From assembly GCA_017165825.1 (NCBI GenBank), contig CM029368.1, forward strand, positions 2,416,386-2,480,385: 64,000 nucleotides of DNA. The letters are read 5' to 3'. Every line of letters starts with the position of its first letter. Position 1 is the first letter of the stretch. The translations under genes and the position numbers were made by a program. Below, in pieces: positions 10,501 through 22,713 of this stretch. This DNA comes from Hepsetus odoe. Taxonomy: Eukaryota; Chordata; Actinopteri; Characiformes; Hepsetidae. The notes under the pieces were generated by a model. That model had not been told where the DNA came from. It did not search any database and saw only the letters and a program-made list of their open reading frames with translations.

Positions 10501-11570
10501 TACACATCCACCTAGTGCTTCTCCTTGCTCTCAAGCCGTATGGGTTGCAAGGCTAATCCACACTGCTTGGCAGAGAGTGTGTGCCCCAAACCTCCCTGGC
10601 TCACGAGTGTGTCCTGCTCGAGGGCAAAGAACTGAACCGAGGTACAAAAGTGTGTTTCTGCAGGAAGGGACTTTCAGAATCGGATCAGAACGAGGAAACG
10701 GTGAAGTCGCAGGTGTGTCCTCGCTGAAATTGGCTTCTTGGCGAGAAAATTAAGCACTCAGACTGAAATCAGCAAGGCTGTCGGACAAAGACGTCGTTTC
10801 CAAGGAGAAGAAAAATTGTCCTTGACGTTCAATGATAGGATTTTATTTCTGTTGGTCCATAGTGACATGGTATGAAGAACAGGCTGCATTCTTTTTGTTT
10901 TTTTAAATCTGCAAAAGCGAAATAGGCTTGGTCGTTTGACTATAGATGCAGAGTAAGCAGTATTAAATGTGAAAATTTAGCTACAAATGGCTGAATACAT
11001 ACATATTTATATATTTTTTAATTTAACACGTCATCATTTTTGTGCGCAAGAGTTTGGCGATTGGCCGAAAATATTAAATTCCAATTTTTAAATCAATTTT
11101 TTTTTTTTGCAATTTAAAAATGACTTTGTTTGGCACCTTTTTCTCACCAATTCTGTTCTACGCTCGAGGCTTCTGTAGCAAACTTAGTTCGCCGGGTCTG
11201 ATTTTATTAATATTTAACTCCCCCAATTAGACGTGCTGAATATTTGAAAAAGGATGTAATTCAAATTGCAGCCCACGTGATTTGAAAATTGCATTCTTTC
11301 AAATTGCCATTTTGATATAAAAATTGTTCATTGTGCCCCGGTTGAGCCTCAAAATGACATTTAGTGCGATAGTAAGTCGTTCCGTTGTTTACTACGCTCC
11401 GAACGTGACTCTTATTTAAGTCGGCTGAATTATTTGGTCAAAATGAAACATCCGGACACTTCTTGCCTCTTTAATCTTCGCAGAGATGATTTTGGCCTGA
11501 CGGTTATCCTGACATGGGTCTCACGTGTGTTCATGCCGAATACACAGCAGATGAGGCCTTAAGCCAGAGG
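10499..11570. other. Non-coding stretch, nothing recognised
   Basis: AT-rich in its middle (10970-11350). I see no exon, RNA gene or repeat family that I can support. Confidence 0.35.
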
Positions 11571-11576
11571 GGGCTT

Positions 11577-11577
11577 G

Positions 11578-11652
<75 letters not shown>
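11577..11652. repeat. (GT)n microsatellite
   Basis: Long GT run interrupted by GAG steps. Confidence 0.95.
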
Positions 11653-11654
<2 letters not shown>

Positions 11655-11929
11655 TGTGGGTAGCATGCAAGCTGTGCATCTAACACTCAGTTCCTTTCTT
11701 TTTTTCTGTTTCCAAGCCAAAAAAGCCCCCATGGAAAGTGAAAATAATCTAAAAAGAACGGTTAACCTTAAATAACCAGTGCAGGTCTCGGGGCAGCCTG
11801 TCGTCTGTCAGGAGAGATTATTCTGAGCGCTGCCTTTTGGAAAGCAATCAGACATTGACATTGTATCTGGGATGGATTACGAGAACAAACGCATGTGCCG
11901 GTTTCGACACAGTGTCAGGATGTGATTTA

Positions 11930-12320
11930 CAGTTCTGTGCAAAAGTCTTTAAACCCCCCTTGTCTTCATAATTCCCTCAATAAGTCTCTGTACCTGAGCA
12001 GTTTGATAGTTCTGTGTTGGTTAATCCACACAGTGATCTACGTCTGAACCTTCAAGCAGAACAAAGCGTCTAACTTAAGACATGAAGCAGTGAAGAACCA
12101 GGAGCAGATGATTCCAGATGATCAGGGGATTCGTTTACTGCTGCTGCTGAACACTGAGTGGTTGGAACCGCTTGACCTAGAACCTTGGATCTTTAGAAAC
12201 TTCATAAGGTGCCAAAGATCAGACAGTCTGATGGGCGTAAACTGGAAACTAGTCATTTCGCAGCTTAATTCCCAGCAAAATATAAAGAAATTGGGGGGTC
12301 AAGACTTTTGCACAGTGCTG
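11930..12320. mobile_element. MITE-like element with inverted ends
   Basis: The left end CAGTTCTGTGCAAAAGTCTT and the reverse complement of the right end (CAGCACTGTGCAAAAGTCTT) match at 17 of 20 positions and are followed by a C-run on both sides. The interior (CTGTACCTGAGCAG) is shared with the element at 26809-27274. No transposase remains, so it is non-autonomous. A TA duplication is plausible on the left but not intact on the right. Confidence 0.75.
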
Positions 12321-12486
12321 CAAAAAACAACAACCCGGGGGGGAGGGGGGGGAGTGTTAAGGTGGCGTCCAGTGGCGGGTCAGACAGGGAAGTCGAGACA
12401 GCATGAGGCAGGACAGGAACTGACTAATCTCATTGTGCCTGAGAGTGTTAGTGCAGTCCCGCTATCCTGATTTATACACATTACTA

Positions 12487-12532
<46 letters not shown>
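12487..12532. repeat. (TC)n(AC)n compound microsatellite
   Basis: TC run followed directly by an AC run. Confidence 0.95.
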
Positions 12533-13080
12533 TATCCATAATTGCTTAAACATTTTCAAAACCAATACACACGTGCACATGCACGCAGCCTCCTCACACA
12601 CACACACACTCGGCGGTAATCTGGTAATCCTTTCCTACCCATTCGTGCACAGAGATGAAAAAGCAGTGGCAACAACATGCTATTCAGATTCAGATCAGAC
12701 GAGGTTTTTTTCTCGCACTACCTCGTTCGCCCTGTTCCGTCGGCGACCCTCCGCTCACACCCAGGCGTGGGCACACGGCCAGCCTTCGATTAGCTGCCCG
12801 CTGCTGCAATTATATAATGGGCACATGAATAAGCAACACTTAGAAGCCCGAGAGTGGCTGGCTGGGATTCCAGCGAGCGAGGTTCAGCCCATGTCCTCAC
12901 AGCGTGCTGCTGAGCAAAGTGCAGCCAAGTTCATTTCATAGTACAACTCTCCTCCGTCGGGTTTAGAGGCCTGGCCCGTCACCAGGCACTTTAATACAGA
13001 AGGACATGAAAAGAAATCTCATCGGGTCTGAATGGACGAGCCCTTGTTGTGAAACCTCAAACCCAGAGTTTCAAAAAGAA
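12533..13080. other. Non-coding stretch, nothing recognised
   Basis: A short CA run lies at 12594-12609. The 122-codon open frame at 12573-12941 has no recognisable domain and no splice support. Confidence 0.3.
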
Positions 13081-13084
13081 GTGG

Positions 13085-13265
13085 AGTGTCTGTCATTGTG
13101 AAACACATCTTCTGTATTCAACCCACGCACACAGCAGCCAGATCCAGCACCCGGGGAGCAGTGATGGGGACCTCAAGGGTACCCCAGGTCAACCTCCTGG
13201 TCTGGGACTTGAACCAACAACCTTCTGGTTTGGGGGTCAAGTCCCTAACCACAAGGCCACCAGCA
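13085..13265 (-). repeat. tRNA-derived SINE, antisense
   Basis: On the minus strand it reads TGGTGGCCTTGTGGTTAGGG, a GGTTCAAGTCCC B box, CCCATCACTGCTCCCCGGGT and a tail with CACAATGACA. The middle part is shortened. Confidence 0.8.
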
Positions 13266-14611
13266 ATCCCTTTCCCGCGAGCTGAGGAGCTCGTCTGCGA
13301 GAAAGCACCCTCCTGCTCGGGATGCTGATAGCAGCTCATCCCAAGAATCAACAAGGCAGAAAACCCTTCGTTATTTAGACAAAACCTGACAATCTGATCT
13401 TCCTACCACGGATTTTTTTAGATTTAAGCTGAAAATACCCAGAGGTTAAGCATGGATGCTAATAAAAACAACTTAATTATACAATATTAAGGCACCGTTT
13501 CCTTGAAAGTTTGAAAGGAGGTCATGGTGCTTCTTAAGGACGGCTCAGACGTTAGCATGTCTCTCCACAGGGCGAGGTGACGATGGCTTTAGCTAACACA
13601 CGCCGTCCCATTCAGTCCCTCGAACACACCACTTGTTGTCTGTGGCTTAACTCGATTCAACGCGGCCTCGCCGTGCACAGACAGAGCGGTTGTTCTTGGC
13701 CTCGGCTGATGTGTACCAGCTCTATTAGGGCTCTGTTATGGCAGTGTGAGAGCTTTGCTTCCACTTGGATTTCTATGTCTGTTTAGCCTTGCCCCAAGCT
13801 CTGGCCTATCTCTTCTCTCAGACTGTTTATTCTCTCACTACACACCGAAGCCTGGTCTGGAATGAACATTGCTTGTAGCTCATGTGCTTGCAGCTCATAC
13901 ATCATGGGCCGTTTTGGAGGATGAAATGTAATGCGCTGGCTTGTGTACGCGGGTTTATGTGAGAAGGACAGCAGTAAACGCTGGTCAAACTAGGTCTAAA
14001 ATGTGGCCCAATTGAAGAACTGTTTCTGTATGAGCCATTTTTCTGTAAAGGAGTATCGCTACCAATCGTTTTTCTGTTGCCAACCAATCAACTGGTCAGA
14101 AACTTTGGGAACTCTCGTCAATGGAATAAGTTTCAAAAACGAAAGGCCTCCAGCAACCGAAGAGTCCATCAGGAGCAAGAAGCCGAGGACAATTTTGCTC
14201 ACTTGACTTTTTCAAGCCGCATCTGACTAGAGACTCAGGAAGTCGAACTCCACCATCACTCTAGGTGCCATCGCTCTATGAGTTGTGGACCATCAATGTT
14301 TTTCAATGCTGCTATATAAAAATATTAGATTCCACGTGTAGGATCTGCAGAAAAGCAGATTAGAAACGAAGCTAGTTCAGTGTAAATATGTCTAAGGAAT
14401 TACAGATGTATCAATACACGAGTCATGTTGCTGCAGTGGTGATGTGCATGATAGTTCCTTTATATTTGGGGTTTTTTAAATGTATTTCAGTTTCTTTGTT
14501 TGTTTTTTTTTGTTAACTTAAAGAAAAATAAGAACGTCTATCCTGGTTCTTGGAAGTTGTGTCTGTTATAAACTACTCTGTCAGGTCTGACCGGCTACCT
14601 CTCACTATGAC

Positions 14612-14655
<44 letters not shown>

Positions 14656-15390
14656 ACATAAAGCAGGAGGTCAAGCGGCTACTAAAAAGGGAAGTGCCAG
14701 CGGACCACTCAAAAAGCCACATATCTCACTTCCTTTATTAAGAAAAAGGCCCCCGTGTTAGGAAACACACACTCATGCACATGCACACACACTGAAACAT
14801 GCAATGCATTGAATTCACGTTACTGGATCAGTCCAGGACACTCGTCCCAAACAGGGTGCACATGTCCCGATAAGCACGCTCACACTTCGAGGGCAATTTA
14901 GCATCTCGTTTATCCTTGATTTAAAAGATTGGTCTCCCTCTGCAGATCACTGAGTATAACTGTCCTCTCTCTTTCTGGGTGGATGGGATGGTCCTCCCTC
15001 TCCCCCATCACTCAGCGTCACCTCTTTGTCTTACTGTGGGGCTCAAATGGTGCTGGAGAAGATAAAGCCAGGCTCAAACTCACAACCTGTGGGTCCACAG
15101 CTGAGTGTCCTACCCCAAGCCCACCAAATTCAGTGTAGCCCAGTTTCTCCGAGCTCAGCGCCCTGGCCTGGTGTGCAAATGGTGCTTGAAGAGAAACAAG
15201 TGACAGAGCACATGTAGCCGCAGAGACGATGATGGACTGACTGAAAGAGACAAAAATACAGCTTGATTGAAAGACGGACTCCTGAGCGCACACACAGTGA
15301 AGAACCACCGAGCTCAGTGTGAACTTCTACATCCATCTAAAGAAAACAGCGACTGCATAACACATCACTGTCTGCAGCGCTACTCAGTGG
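13266..15390. other. Non-coding stretch with one GT microsatellite
   Basis: A GT run lies at 14612-14651. The short open frames at 13577, 14003, 14929 and 15018 lack domains. Nothing else can be supported. Confidence 0.3.
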
Positions 15391-15393
15391 TGT

Positions 15394-15395
<2 letters not shown>

Positions 15396-15432
<37 letters not shown>
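15396..15432. repeat. (CA)n microsatellite
   Basis: About 18 CA units. Confidence 0.95.
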
Positions 15433-15434
<2 letters not shown>

Positions 15435-15499
15435 CACACTGCCGTGGTTTCAGTAGCTGTCGGACGTATTCGCACCTCTGTGTCTCTGTTCACTGTTTA

Positions 15500-16200
15500 A
15501 AAGGTGCGAAGACTATAACAAACAGAAATAGCAAATTATACACGGACAGTCAGGTTCTTCTAAAATATGGCATGAACATCATCCGATTTTCAAAAAAAAG
15601 ACTGAGCCAAAATATCCTGTGCAACGGATCTGTGTGGACCTTAGCAACGGGATGTCAATCAGGTCTAAGTGGCACCCTGCCTCAATTAAAGAACAAGGAC
15701 CAATCAAAGTCCGGTCACATGTTTGAGATTTATGAGTTCAGAAAAAGAGTCGACGATGCTCTTCAGAAACCACCTGGGAAGAGTTTGACTCAACAGTCAG
15801 ACAGATTGTGCACAAACGGAGGAATTTCCAGATCGGTGATCCTCCCCAGGAGTGGCCGGCCGACAAAGATCACTCCGAGATCACGGTGTCGCAAAACAAT
15901 CCAGGGTAACTTCTCAGCTGCTCTGACGTCTCGATGTCACTGTTTCTCACTTGAGGTTAACGTTCATCATCAGGAGAACACTGAACAGCAATGATGTGCA
16001 GGGCAGAGCTGTACTGCTTTCCTAGAAGAACATCTCCTGTTGAAGACCAAAACGAGAAAATTCTGCTTTGAATGATTGTGTGTGGAAATCATTGCATTCC
16101 AGAATGAGAATCTTCTCCCATCTGTGAAGCATGGCGGTGGTAGTATCATGGTTTGGGTCTCTTCTGCTACATCTGGCCTAAGACCCTTAATGGAACAATA
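15500..16200 (+). mobile_element. Decayed Tc1/mariner-type transposase gene relic
   Basis: Three cues in order point to a Tc1-like transposase: a helix-turn-helix linker reading RSGRPTKITPR (about 15852-15885), diverged DNA-binding sequence around it, and a catalytic-domain segment reading KHGGGSIMVW (about 16127-16157). These lie in different frames with stops and deletions between them, and no terminal inverted repeats were identified. It is a dead fossil. Confidence 0.75.
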
Positions 16201-17690
16201 CATTTTTGTTATAGCTGCAAATTTTAATTTATAAATGTATAAAATAATCAGAAATATTATTTTCAGGGAAAAAAATACAGATATTTATACGACTAAATCT
16301 AATATTTATTTCAACAAGAAAAAATGTGTTAATTTTTCAGGACCAGAAGAAAAAAAAAAAGATAACTCCACAGCTAATTATAAAATCAGATGTTGTAGTA
16401 TTTAGTGAGTCCACTCTTTATTTTTATCAAAGCTTCCATTCTTTTTGGGAAATTTGGTTTCAGTGTTTCTACGGAAATCTGTGGGCACATTTTTCCTGCT
16501 TCTTGTAAACTCCTCCTTCACTCATCTGTTCGCTTCATGTTCAGCTTCTAATCATCAGTCCCCAAATTACAGATTTACATCCATCAGTCCAAAAAACCTT
16601 CCTCCACCTCTCGGATCTCCACTGGGTGAAGGCATTCTTCTTTGCCTTGTTTTTTTTGTTTTTCTCTTCTCAGTAACAGCTTCTTGAGCAGCTACATGTC
16701 TTTTAAGACCCTCAGAGCTTCAGACCAAGGTGGAGTTTCAGTTTCTCTTCATGGAAGAAATATTCAATACCTGTTTATATGGGGACAATGTCCCCCAAGC
16801 TTTGTGCCATCCCATTTTTTCTTTTATCTTTGAAATTATTTTGGAAAATCTAGTTCTCTTTGCTAATTGCACTTTCATTTTTCTTTTTGAAGTGGATCTC
16901 TGATATTCTTAGAAATCTCTCCTTTAGCCATGTCAGATGCACAAGATAAGGCGGCTGAGGTGTGTTTGGGTAGCTGCTTGTGACAATGTGTGTCTTGAAA
17001 GCGAGAAAAATTACATCGGTGAAACTCCTGGACGGTGTGGGGGTTAAATACAAAGAAGCATTTCGTTGTGGTTCGCTGTGTCCTGTGTCTCTTCTAGTCA
17101 CTTTCACTTTCATGTCCATGCAACGTTCTGTCCTGGTTCATGGTCGTGATTGCCACAAACTTTATTGAGCAGTTCAGCTGCGCATCTGTTATCTGTGGTT
17201 ATTGTTTCTGGTTTAAAGACCTTTGCAGCTTTGCTGCCCCTCCTCAATGTGTGTGAGCCACACACTGCCATTGTGTTCACACAGCCAGTCTGATGGTGTG
17301 TGTGTGTTTGTGTGTGTGAACAGCACAGGCCTGCCGCTGTAAATCTACACTGGACGTTAAACTCCCTGGATGTGGCGGGCGCTGCAGATGGCTCTTTGGT
17401 GGGCGTTTTGAATCCGAACACGTCCCTCAGCAATGAACAGACGCTTGTTTTCAATCCGCCTGCTGATTTAGAGAAAGTCTGCAGGCGCTGGAGTGTTTGT
17501 CTGCAAAAGACGAGCCCGGAGACAAGATCTGAGGTCCGTTCAGGGTTACTGGGGGGTAGATACGGTTGTGAATTTCTACGTTTGAACCTGTGAGTGTCTA
17601 AAAAATAGGATTTTTTTCCAAACATATATCTCGTTCCAGTGCCCAGACGTGTGCCTCGTTACATCTTTTATCTGTTTTTCTTGCATTGCA
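16201..17690. other. Non-coding stretch with a SINE tail fragment
   Basis: At 17025-17115 a partial SINE tail is present (CTCCTGGACGGTGTGG, AGCATTTCGTTGTGGTTCGC, GTCACTTTCACTTTCATG). The region 16440-16860 is AT-rich with a Tc1-like feel, but I could not fix it. The 171-codon minus-strand frame at 17110-17625 shows no known domain. Confidence 0.4.
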
Positions 17691-17694
17691 ACAG

Positions 17695-18125
17695 TATATT
17701 GTTCAGTTTCTTTCTTCTTCCTTGTGCTCCCATCACCACAGGGAACCATATTTCTCCGTTTCTTCCTGTCCTCTGCATCTTCCTCTTTCACAACGACCCC
17801 TCATGTCCTCTCTCACTACGTCCACAAACCATCCCCTTTTGTCCTTTCTCTTCTCCTCCTCCCTTGCAGCTCCATCATCATCATCCTTCTCCTGATTTGC
17901 TCCTTGTCTGTCCTCTGGACATGTCCAAACCAACGCAACCTGGCTTCTTTAGTCGTCCAACCTGAGCTGTCTTTCTAATACATTGATTTCTAATCCTGTC
18001 CATTCCAGATGCAAATCTCAGCATCTTTAACTCTGACACCTCCAGCTCCGCTTCCTGTCTTTTCATCACAGTCTCCAACCCGTATAACATAGCAGGTCTC
18101 AGTGCTGTTGGTAAATCCAGCTCTT
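17695..18125 (-). mobile_element. RTE-type LINE, 3' end copy
   Basis: On the minus strand it carries the 3' landmarks shared by all copies of this family in the window: ATGTTATACGGGTTGGAGAC, then AAAGATGCTGAG, GTTTGGACATGTCCAGAGG, and an arginine/lysine-rich stretch over a (GGAAGA)-like run, ending near TGGTGATGGGAGCAC. It is 5'-truncated and full of indels. Confidence 0.7.
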
Positions 18126-18685
18126 TCCTTTTCTAGAAATTGAATGAATCCTGCTCTATTCAACAGTTCCTGACATATCTAGAGCTTCCAGAAGACACTC
18201 TTTTCAAATCATTTTCGGTTTATCCTCTCACTGGTTCTTTATCCAAATGGGTTTTCAGTCCAGCTCCTGAAGGCCTGACCAATGGGAGAGCTCACATGGC
18301 AGTTTATAGAACATTAAGGAAAAAAATACAGAATCATTTTCACATTTTTAACCAAATTTTGCATCTAAGAACTAAGAGTGTCGCTACAATACTTTCAGAG
18401 AAGTATCCAGTAACGAGTGAGGGCAGCTATTTTAAGACGTCCCCGTTGCTGAGACAGTGCACATCTTTTATAGTCCCCACAGAAGAGCACTGAGCGGTAG
18501 AATAAAGAGAAACCACACACGAGCCCAAGGTCTCCAAGAACAAAGGTCTACTGAGCTTCATGACACTGAAGCTCCATCCAGTATCGTTGGGATGAGTTGG
18601 AGGAGCATTTGTGAGCAACATCAGTAGCTCAGGTGGCTGCAAACGAATCCTCACAGCAGTGTTCAGAGCATTGCCATCTTTAAAA
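18126..18685. other. Non-coding stretch, nothing recognised
   Basis: An identical stretch, TTTAAGACGTCCCCGTTGCT, recurs at 18431 and 18915, so a short segment was duplicated around the SINE at 18688. No gene is seen. Confidence 0.4.
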
Positions 18686-18687
18686 AA

Positions 18688-18840
18688 AGCAAAGTGAAAG
18701 TGACTATTTGTCATTGTGAAAAAGCGCACAGTGAACCACAACGAAATGCATCCTCTGCTTTTAACTCCGCATGCCATACAGCAGTGCGCGACCATATCCA
18801 GCACCCAGGGAGCAGTGATGGGGAGGGTACCTTGACGCTA
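18688..18840 (-). repeat. tRNA-derived SINE, antisense, truncated
   Basis: The reverse strand shows the 3' half only: AAGGTACCCTCCCCATCACT, then TGCTGGATATGG and ATGCATTTCGTTGTGGTTCA, ending TAGTCACTTTCACTTTGC. Confidence 0.8.
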
Positions 18841-20410
18841 AACACTAAGACACCAAAACTGTTGTTCTGGCAGCAAAGGGGCGGTTCTCTGTTTTTTACA
18901 TGGCATGGAGCCATTTAAGACGTCCCCGTTGCTGAGACAGTGCACTGTAAAATGCAGCTTGTTTGTCCATCCTGGCTGTAGTGACCTTGCCCTTGTCGTT
19001 GTGCATTAGTTTTAGCACCCACTGTCCTAGCCAGTGGGTGCTTTAACAAAAACAGACAGCACACACAAAACACTGTTTCCTCAAAGACAGCCTGGCCCCT
19101 GATTAAAGCAGGAGACACAGTATAATAGTCCTCTGTGTATGTACACACACACACACACACACACACACCACTTTCGTTCTTCCTCTTCTTGTGTGAAACA
19201 GCAAACCACAGTGAAAGCAGAAACACCAGCTGAACAGCAAAGTACAGTTCTAGCCAGAGCAGCATGTGTAACATCAACGTTTATAAATTTATGACACCTG
19301 ACATGAACATACATGAACATTTTACAAGTGTCTCTCATCATAACAGCTACTTCCGCCATCTCCAACCCGTGTAACTTTCCTTTAAGGGGGTAAGCGGTAG
19401 CTCAGTTTTCTTCATAATGGACACCGTCCTTCTGTTCAGGCCGATAAAAAGTCGAGTAGGAGGTGGACATGTGTTCTGGGTCTGGTCAGTGCTTAAGGTC
19501 AGCATCTCAGGCCACTGATTGTGAAAGAGTGAGGCGTGAAGAGGAGGTGTGCGGGGACGAAGAGATTAAAGGGTTAAACGCAAAGGATTTCGTGCAGATG
19601 GTGGGGCAGTCCTCCTAAAATCAGCTCCTGCTCTTTTCTGTGATGGACACAAATCACGTACTGCGTCTCGTCCTCGTCCTTTGTGCTCTAATGTTTAATG
19701 TTGGGGTCAGGACATTTTGGGGGACAGAGGCTCAAAGGAAAGAGCAGCAACCTGCATGTGAATGAGAAGATAGCATGTGGGAGATTACTCAAGAGACAGT
19801 TTACATTTCAGTTACTCGTTCAGCAGATGCTTTTATCCAAAGTGACTTTTAAGTGAGGAGCAACATTCGGACACCAGTGCAGTGAGAGCTGAGAAGTGAC
19901 CATTGGGTTATTAATATTTTAATCGCAGAGGAGCTGAACAGGTGAGTAAGTGTGAGCTGAGGGTGTTAAAGTGCTGTAGATGTTGGGAGAGGAGCTGTTC
20001 TAATATGAGACATGGAGGTAGAAATGGACATGTTATCTGGAACCTTGTTTCACTAGGCCACCACTACACCTAAAAGAGAGCATGTGACCTCAACACTTGT
20101 TTCGAGAGAGATGAAGAGGGGGTTTGGAGTCTTGCCCAAGGTTTCTTTCCTAAAATCTTGTGACTCCAAACTGATATGAGAATGTTATTGCTTATTGATC
20201 TCCCATGTAGCAATAGGGGACAGGACTTGGCGTAGACCCCCTCCGCAGCTGATCACGAACATCACAACATCAAATATTACCAAATGCAGTTTGTCTTGCA
20301 CTCTGAACCTGTGCAGTTCTTGCAGTCTTGTGCCTTCTTCCGTCCAGAGTGACCACCACACCACTTCTTTGATTGTCACCAATTGTGTATGGCCACAATC
20401 ACCATAGCAA
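18841..20410. other. Non-coding stretch with CA repeat and L2-tail piece
   Basis: A CA run lies at 19142-19168. At about 19800-19910, GTTACTCGTTCAGCAGATGC and TTATCCAAAGTGACTTTTAA form an antisense L2-type 3' tail. No gene was recognised. Confidence 0.45.
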
Positions 20411-20416
20411 CATTCA

Positions 20417-20660
20417 CAGGGGCAGCGTTGGCCTAGTGTTTAAGGACTAGCCCCAGGGTCAGAAGATCGTGGGTTTGAATCCCGGACCAGCAGTTTGCTC
20501 TCAGGTACTCTTGAGCAAGGTACCATCCCTATCACTGCTCCCTGGGTGCTGGATATGGCTGCCCACTGCTGCTGGTGTGTGGGTTAAATGCAGAAGTGCT
20601 TTGTTGTGGTTTCACAATGACAAAGAGTCACGGTTACAGTTTTGTTTCAACTCTTTATTT
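20417..20660 (+). repeat. tRNA-derived SINE, near full length
   Basis: Head GGGGCAGCGTTGGCCTAGTG, B box GGGTTTGAATCCC, then CTTGAGCAAGGTACCATCCC, ATCACTGCTCCCTGGGTGCT and a tail of GTTGTGGTTTCACAATGACA. Confidence 0.85.
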
Positions 20661-20854
20661 CTTTATTGCAGGAGCTACAGGCTGTAGGAATTTAGCTTTG
20701 TGGGGTTAAAGCTGAAAATGAAATAAAAAACAGGATTGAACACGTTAATGCCACAACGTCTTCTGCCTTTTACTCCAGATATGCTGGAGTGAAAAGTACC
20801 TGCGGTTTATGGTCCTTTTTGTCCTCCAATGAGAAGAGCCATAAATGAAAAACA

Positions 20855-21095
20855 GTGAAAGTGACTATTGGTCATTGTGAACGCAGCACACAGTGAAACC
20901 ACAACAAGATGCTTCTCTGTGTTTAACCCACACATATCATGCAGCAGGGGGCAGACCTATCCAGCATCTGGGGGAGCAGTGATGGGGATGGTACCTTGCT
21001 CAAGGGTATCTCAAGGTAACTGTCTGGGACTCGAACCCAGAGCTTTCTGACCATGCAGCCGAATCCCTGAAGAATAGGCCGCCGCTGCAACAACA
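20855..21095 (-). repeat. tRNA-derived SINE, antisense, near full length
   Basis: The reverse strand reads GCAGCGGCGGCCTATTC, a B box GGGTTCGAGTCCC, TTGAGCAAGGTACCATCCCC and TGCCCCCTGCTGCATG, and ends in AATAGTCACTTTCACT. Confidence 0.85.
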
Positions 21096-21599
21096 GATAT
21101 TATGGAATTAAATATTGAATTCTGAATTGACAAAAAGGGCTGGTCCCTCACTCCACAACATAAAGCTTAGTATTCGATAACTATATGATAAAAACAACTG
21201 CTAATTGTTTAAGATTTGTTAAAGATTAACCAGTCTGGATGTAAACTCACCAACTAGTCTTAGGTGAGATTTTAATTAGCTCGTCAAACTGGGCGCCAAA
21301 GTTCTCCCATGTGAATAATAAACAGATCTAGTTGTTTTGTTATAAAATGTGGGTTGTGAGCACATTAGTCCAGCAGAAGAGAAAAGATGAGGGATGCTCT
21401 CTGCCCCCCACAGTGAGAGCAGATGGATCGTGCATTGTCAAGCTTGACAGTCATTTAGTGGCGAGGTCAGAGCCCGGAGCTCAGGAGACATCGGAGGAGT
21501 TACATAACCCAACCTACATCAGCTATAGCTGGGTTATGTCACACTGCACAAGATTTAAACACACTTCAGATCTACACTTTAGTGGTCACTGAGTAGGAA

Positions 21600-21772
21600 T
21601 AAGTCAAGTGCCCAGTGTTGTTTAGGGACTAGGAGCCTGAATCAGGAGGTCGTGGGTTCAAATCACATACAAGTAGGTTGCCCAGAGGTATCCTTGAGCA
21701 AGGTACCATCCCCATCTCTGCTTCCTGGGCACCTTGTACTTTGCTAGATGGTGTGACAAATAGTCACTTTCT
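21600..21772 (+). repeat. tRNA-derived SINE, diverged
   Basis: TTTAGGGACTAGGAGCC, GTGGGTTCAAATC (B box), TAGGTTGCCC and TTGAGCAAGGTACCATCCCC mark a copy with a shortened tail ending AATAGTCACTTTC. Confidence 0.8.
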
Positions 21773-21990
21773 TTTAAGTGTTTCTAAAATGTAGCCAGTG
21801 AGTTTAAGTATATCAAGTGTTTCTAATAAAGTGGCCAATGATTAATGTGAGTTTGGTGTTTCTCATAAAGTGGTAAACTAGAAAATGGATGTCAATTGTT
21901 TTTGATGAAGTGACTAGTGGGTAGGAGCGTTTCTAATAAAGTGGCCTGGAGTAAAGGCAGAGATGAAGCGTTTCTAATAAAGTGGCCAGA
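21773..21990 (+). repeat. Spaced tandem repeat of TTTCTAATAAAGTGGCC
   Basis: Six recognisable units of this 17-base core, 40-60 bp apart, are separated by unrelated spacers. Each unit contains an AATAAA hexamer. An antisense single copy lies near 3378. The core resembles transposon-end sequence common in fish, repeated here in tandem. Confidence 0.65.
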
Positions 21991-22700
21991 GAATGGAAGC
22001 TGGACACAGACTGAATCAGCAAATCTTGAATAAAATCCATGTTCTATTAAGTTTTGTCAATTTTTTTCCCAATCCTTGTACTTTGAAGTAATCTGCTGAG
22101 TATTTTTCTTCCTGATTAGCCAACAGCCTCCGTTCCGCCTCCGTTTTGAGTCGAGGCGGCCGTGCTGAACCCAGTCTCACTCACATTGCAATAATCTGCT
22201 CCATGTGACTCGTACAGCTACACTGCTCGGAGCTACATGGCTCAGTCTTCGTGACACATTCAGCACACAGGCTGTCCGACGGGGGTCTGAGGGGCTGATA
22301 CACAGCGTGGCGCTGAACGCGAGGAGTTTCTGTTTATTTCCGTTATAATTGCGTGATCAAATAGCTCATCAGTCATCGTCTGTCTTAAAGTAAATGTGAC
22401 TGTTTGCCATCACACTTCACTCTAGAAAGAGATTCTAGAATACGACTTTAAAACTAGATTAGAGAGCAGAACGTTTGTCTTTAAAGGACCTTCATCATGA
22501 AAAATATCATTTTCAAGCCAATAAATGTTTCTGAAATGGGACAAATTGTACTTTTATGAGTTTTTGTATCCACCTTATTTCTTATGTTACCATGGAAATG
22601 ATGCTGATTCAGAGCATCAATTCAAATGCTCAAAAGATAAAACTGTTTAAACTGACATATTTTAGACAATAGATCGGAATATGTTTTTAAATTTAGTGAA
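21991..22700. other. Non-coding stretch, nothing recognised
   Basis: No exon, repeat family or RNA gene could be supported. Confidence 0.3.
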
Positions 22701-22713
22701 AAAATGAATAAGG

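Noticed and set aside
15392..15994. 200-codon frame
   Set aside because: Its recognisable part (RSGRPTKITPR) is a Tc1-like relic. The start lies in a CA repeat, and the rest is broken relative to any transposase.
17110..17625. 171-codon minus-strand frame
   Set aside because: No recognisable domain, includes SINE tail and GT repeat, and lacks splice or promoter support.
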